Below are positions 6,712 to 7,993 of a DNA stretch of 7,993 nucleotides, in pieces. Source of the DNA: JBFJWU01 sp041623475 [NCBI: bacterium]. Lineage in GTDB: Bacteria; J088. The notes below the pieces were generated by a model that was not told where the DNA came from, did no database searches, and saw only the letters and a program-made list of their open reading frames with translations. The number at the start of each line of letters is the position of its first letter. Positions within the stretch are counted from its first letter, which is position 1. Location: the NCBI GenBank assembly GCA_041623475.1, contig JBFJWU010000143.1, positions 1 through 7,993 of the forward strand, given 5' to 3'. A program made the translations under genes and the position numbers.

Positions 6712-6729
6712 TTCAATTCAATTCAATTC
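6712..6729. repeat. Pentanucleotide tandem repeat in the nhaA leader
   Basis: TTCAA is repeated three times and followed by a partial TTC (AATTG units on the coding strand), immediately upstream of the nhaA ribosome binding site and inside the 43-base gap after the CBS-like gene. The repeat makes the leader A/T-rich and unstructured. Copy number changes by strand slippage would change the spacing between the two genes but not either reading frame. Confidence 0.65.
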
Positions 6730-6739
6730 GTTTCGTTAG

Positions 6740-7156
6740 TCAGGCTGCTTGCCTGCTGTCGACGGTTTGAGTCCCGGCAATCACTTCAGCTGTCCAGACC
6801 AGTTGATCCGGGTTCAGTCGGCTGTCAAGCAGCACCAATGGGCCATCCTGAAGCAGTTCGACCAGTACATAAAGCGGGGTTTGCGGGGCAACCGAACGAA
6901 CGGGTACCAGGAACTCATCGAAGCTCGTCCCGGACATCATTGGGGCAGCGATCAAATCCTGAACCCGGACGATCGCAGTGACATACGATCCGCTGGTATC
7001 AAACACCGGCACGATCGAAGTGCCATAGTGTGCGGCCAGCGCACCGTTTCTGCTGTCCGGCAGGCCAATTCGCGGGGCCGATTCGTTCCGAACCTTTACC
7101 GATGCCAGCGTTGTTGTCGCCATCCAGTCGATCAGCGCGTTCTTTGCCTGGGCCAC
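6740..7156 (-). CDS. Small CBS-pair-like protein in antiporter operon
   Basis: This encodes 138 residues with no signal peptide or membrane segment, so it should be cytoplasmic. Two CBS-like halves can be seen. The first (about 12-68) contains TSIVPVFDTSGSYVTAIVRV followed by QDL, the usual strand-turn-strand 'VPV-D--G--V-IV---DL' pattern. The second (about 85-135) contains PVRSVAPQTPLYVLVELL and GPLVLLDS. CBS pairs (Bateman modules) bind adenosine nucleotides and regulate transporters and enzymes. The start is GTG at 7156 with AAAGGAG 6 bases upstream. The gene lies 27 bases after a CPA2 antiporter and 43 before nhaA, so it is likely co-transcribed with both and may regulate one or both in trans. 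The assignment comes from pattern only: the second half is degenerate and the protein may be a divergent or unrelated family. That the gene is real is much surer than its function. Confidence 0.7.
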   Translation of the reverse strand: MAQAKNALIDWMATTTLASVKVRNESAPRIGLPDSRNGALAAHYGTSIVPVFDTSGSYVTAIVRVQDLIAAPMMSGTSFDEFLVPVRSVAPQTPLYVLVELLQDGPLVLLDSRLNPDQLVWTAEVIAGTQTVDSRQAA

Positions 7157-7162
7157 AATATG

Positions 7163-7169
7163 CTCCTTT
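7163..7169 (-). promoter_or_regulatory. Ribosome binding site of the CBS-like gene
   Basis: AAAGGAG on the minus strand lies 6 bases before the GTG at 7156-7154, within the 27-base gap after the antiporter stop. It fixes the GTG start and shows that the small frame is a real gene. Confidence 0.75.
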
Positions 7170-7183
7170 CGGTTCCGTTGCCG

Positions 7184-7993
7184 TCAAATCTTGTGGCTGG
7201 TCGCAGCCGAAAGGCGCAGAGACCAGATCAGATCGGACGGTCGCAGTTTCAGGTTTCTGGTCAACGGCCGCAAATGGCCGGATGTCTCTATCGCTACTGG
7301 CAGCGACACCCCGGGCAGGACAGTTGCAATATCAGTCGACTCCGGTCCGCCGACGACAAACTCGTTCAATTCTGTTGACACTGGTTCGTCACCAGAACCC
7401 AGGGCCTTGATCGAATCGATGTCTGTGGCCAGGGCCTTCAGCTTCAGGCGGTCAAAGTCGTGTTCGAATGCGCCACTTGTTGTCTCTGACCACGGCACGT
7501 AGATATCGGCAATTCCAAATTCGCGGCGGGCAAATCCGGATACGGCGATCGCTACCGCCAGATTGGGTACGACGACGATCAGTCGGCCAGCCGTACTCGC
7601 ATCACAGCGGTTGAGGTCATCCCAGTTGAGGGCGTTGCCGACGACCTTGCTGGCACCCGGTGCTCGCAGGTTGTCCAGGGCCGCAGGATTCTGGTCGACA
7701 ATTGTGACCGGCCCTGTCGCCCGAAAACACTCGGCGTAAGCGCCAGCCAGGGGATTTGCCCCGACGATGACTGTTCCGCTGCGATCGTCCGATTCGCGCG
7801 CCAGTTCCCCGGTTCTGCGGAGGATGCCAACGGTCGCGTTCAGCAACAATGGTACTGTCAGGGTGGTTGCAAATGCCATGACGACGAGCACGGAAAAGAT
7901 CTCCTGGTTAATAATTCCCATTGAAAGCGCCAGCTCAGCCATTACGATTTCGACTGCGCCGCGGCCATTCATGCCGGCGCCGACCGCAAGCCC
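7184..7993 (-). CDS. CPA2-type cation/proton antiporter with C-terminal Rossmann (TrkA-like) region, partial
   Basis: This is the C-terminal 269 residues of a monovalent cation/proton antiporter of the Kef/CPA2 type; the 5' part, with most membrane helices, lies beyond the right edge, where the frame is still open (GLAVGAGMNGRGAVE). That stretch and the following two hydrophobic segments match the last helices of the transporter (GMNxRGAVE is a family hallmark). Counting from the methionine at 7972, a Rossmann-like domain follows at about 66-160: strand TVIVG, altered glycine loop GANPLAG (71-77), acidic end of strand 2 IVDQNP (91-96), then VVGNA and LIVVVPN. The last 60 residues (VLPGVSLPVAIETSG, LRPLTRNLKLRPSDLIW) look like a TrkA-C/RCK-C domain. 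Such modules bind NAD(H) or AMP-like ligands and gate transport. It heads the run that contains the CBS-like gene and nhaA; the ion (Na+ or K+) is not decidable here. Confidence 0.9.
   Translation of the reverse strand, partial: GLAVGAGMNGRGAVEIVMAELALSMGIINQEIFSVLVVMAFATTLTVPLLLNATVGILRRTGELARESDDRSGTVIVGANPLAGAYAECFRATGPVTIVDQNPAALDNLRAPGASKVVGNALNWDDLNRCDASTAGRLIVVVPNLAVAIAVSGFARREFGIADIYVPWSETTSGAFEHDFDRLKLKALATDIDSIKALGSGDEPVSTELNEFVVGGPESTDIATVLPGVSLPVAIETSGHLRPLTRNLKLRPSDLIWSLRLSAATSHKI

Noticed and set aside
6694-6739. Separate promoter for nhaA in the gap after the CBS-like gene
   Set aside because: TTGAAT with a 17-base spacer leads to TTAGAA, which matches the -10 consensus poorly; co-transcription is simpler.
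6749-7378. 209-codon plus-strand open frame opposite the antiporter and CBS-like genes
   Set aside because: It spans the boundary between two well-supported minus-strand genes, and its composition (rich in R, Q, S, C) is typical of antisense frames.

Overview
The window reads as chromosomal DNA of a proteobacterium, most likely an aerobic, salt-exposed (marine-type) gammaproteobacterium. This rests on the look of the proteins: an NhaA very close to the proteobacterial family, a soluble bacterial P450 with a di-iron hydroxylase and an HSL-type esterase beside it, Shine-Dalgarno-led genes, and moderate-to-high GC. No taxonomic marker gene is present, so the assignment is inference. I see no rRNA, tRNA, CRISPR array, insertion sequence, phage or plasmid gene.

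Layout. Bases 1-77 may hold the last codons of a plus-strand gene. A fatty acid hydroxylase/sterol desaturase family gene follows on the minus strand (100-963). Its 213-bp divergent upstream region (964-1176) carries a consensus-like sigma-70 promoter for the hydroxylase and three inverted repeats. Two plus-strand genes read away from it, a cytochrome P450 (1177-2526) and an HSL-family alpha/beta hydrolase (2537-3502), only 10 bases apart and probably co-transcribed. Next is a membrane-bound sensor histidine kinase (about 3742-5346, plus) with no response regulator beside it. It converges on a minus-strand antiporter operon, given here in transcription order: a CPA2-type cation/proton antiporter with a C-terminal Rossmann/TrkA-like region (7993-7184, 5' end outside the window), a small CBS-pair-like protein (7156-6740), and the Na+/H+ antiporter NhaA (6696-5455).

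How the genes may work together. The first block has two different oxygen-dependent enzymes (heme P450 and di-iron hydroxylase) arranged divergently around a regulatory region, plus an esterase. This suits oxidation and ester cleavage of a lipophilic substrate such as a sterol, terpenoid, alkane or fatty acyl compound; the substrate cannot be read from the sequence. The second block is a sodium/pH homeostasis operon in which a stand-alone nucleotide-sensor-like protein lies between two antiporters, suggesting allosteric control in trans. The histidine kinase sits between the blocks and its partner is unknown.

I do not see a clearly new system. The points most worth following are the CBS-like protein between two antiporters, the altered Rossmann loop of the CPA2 antiporter, and the operator-like dyads of the P450/hydroxylase divergent region. 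Five of the six complete or near-complete genes whose starts are visible or inferable use, or appear to use, a non-ATG start codon.
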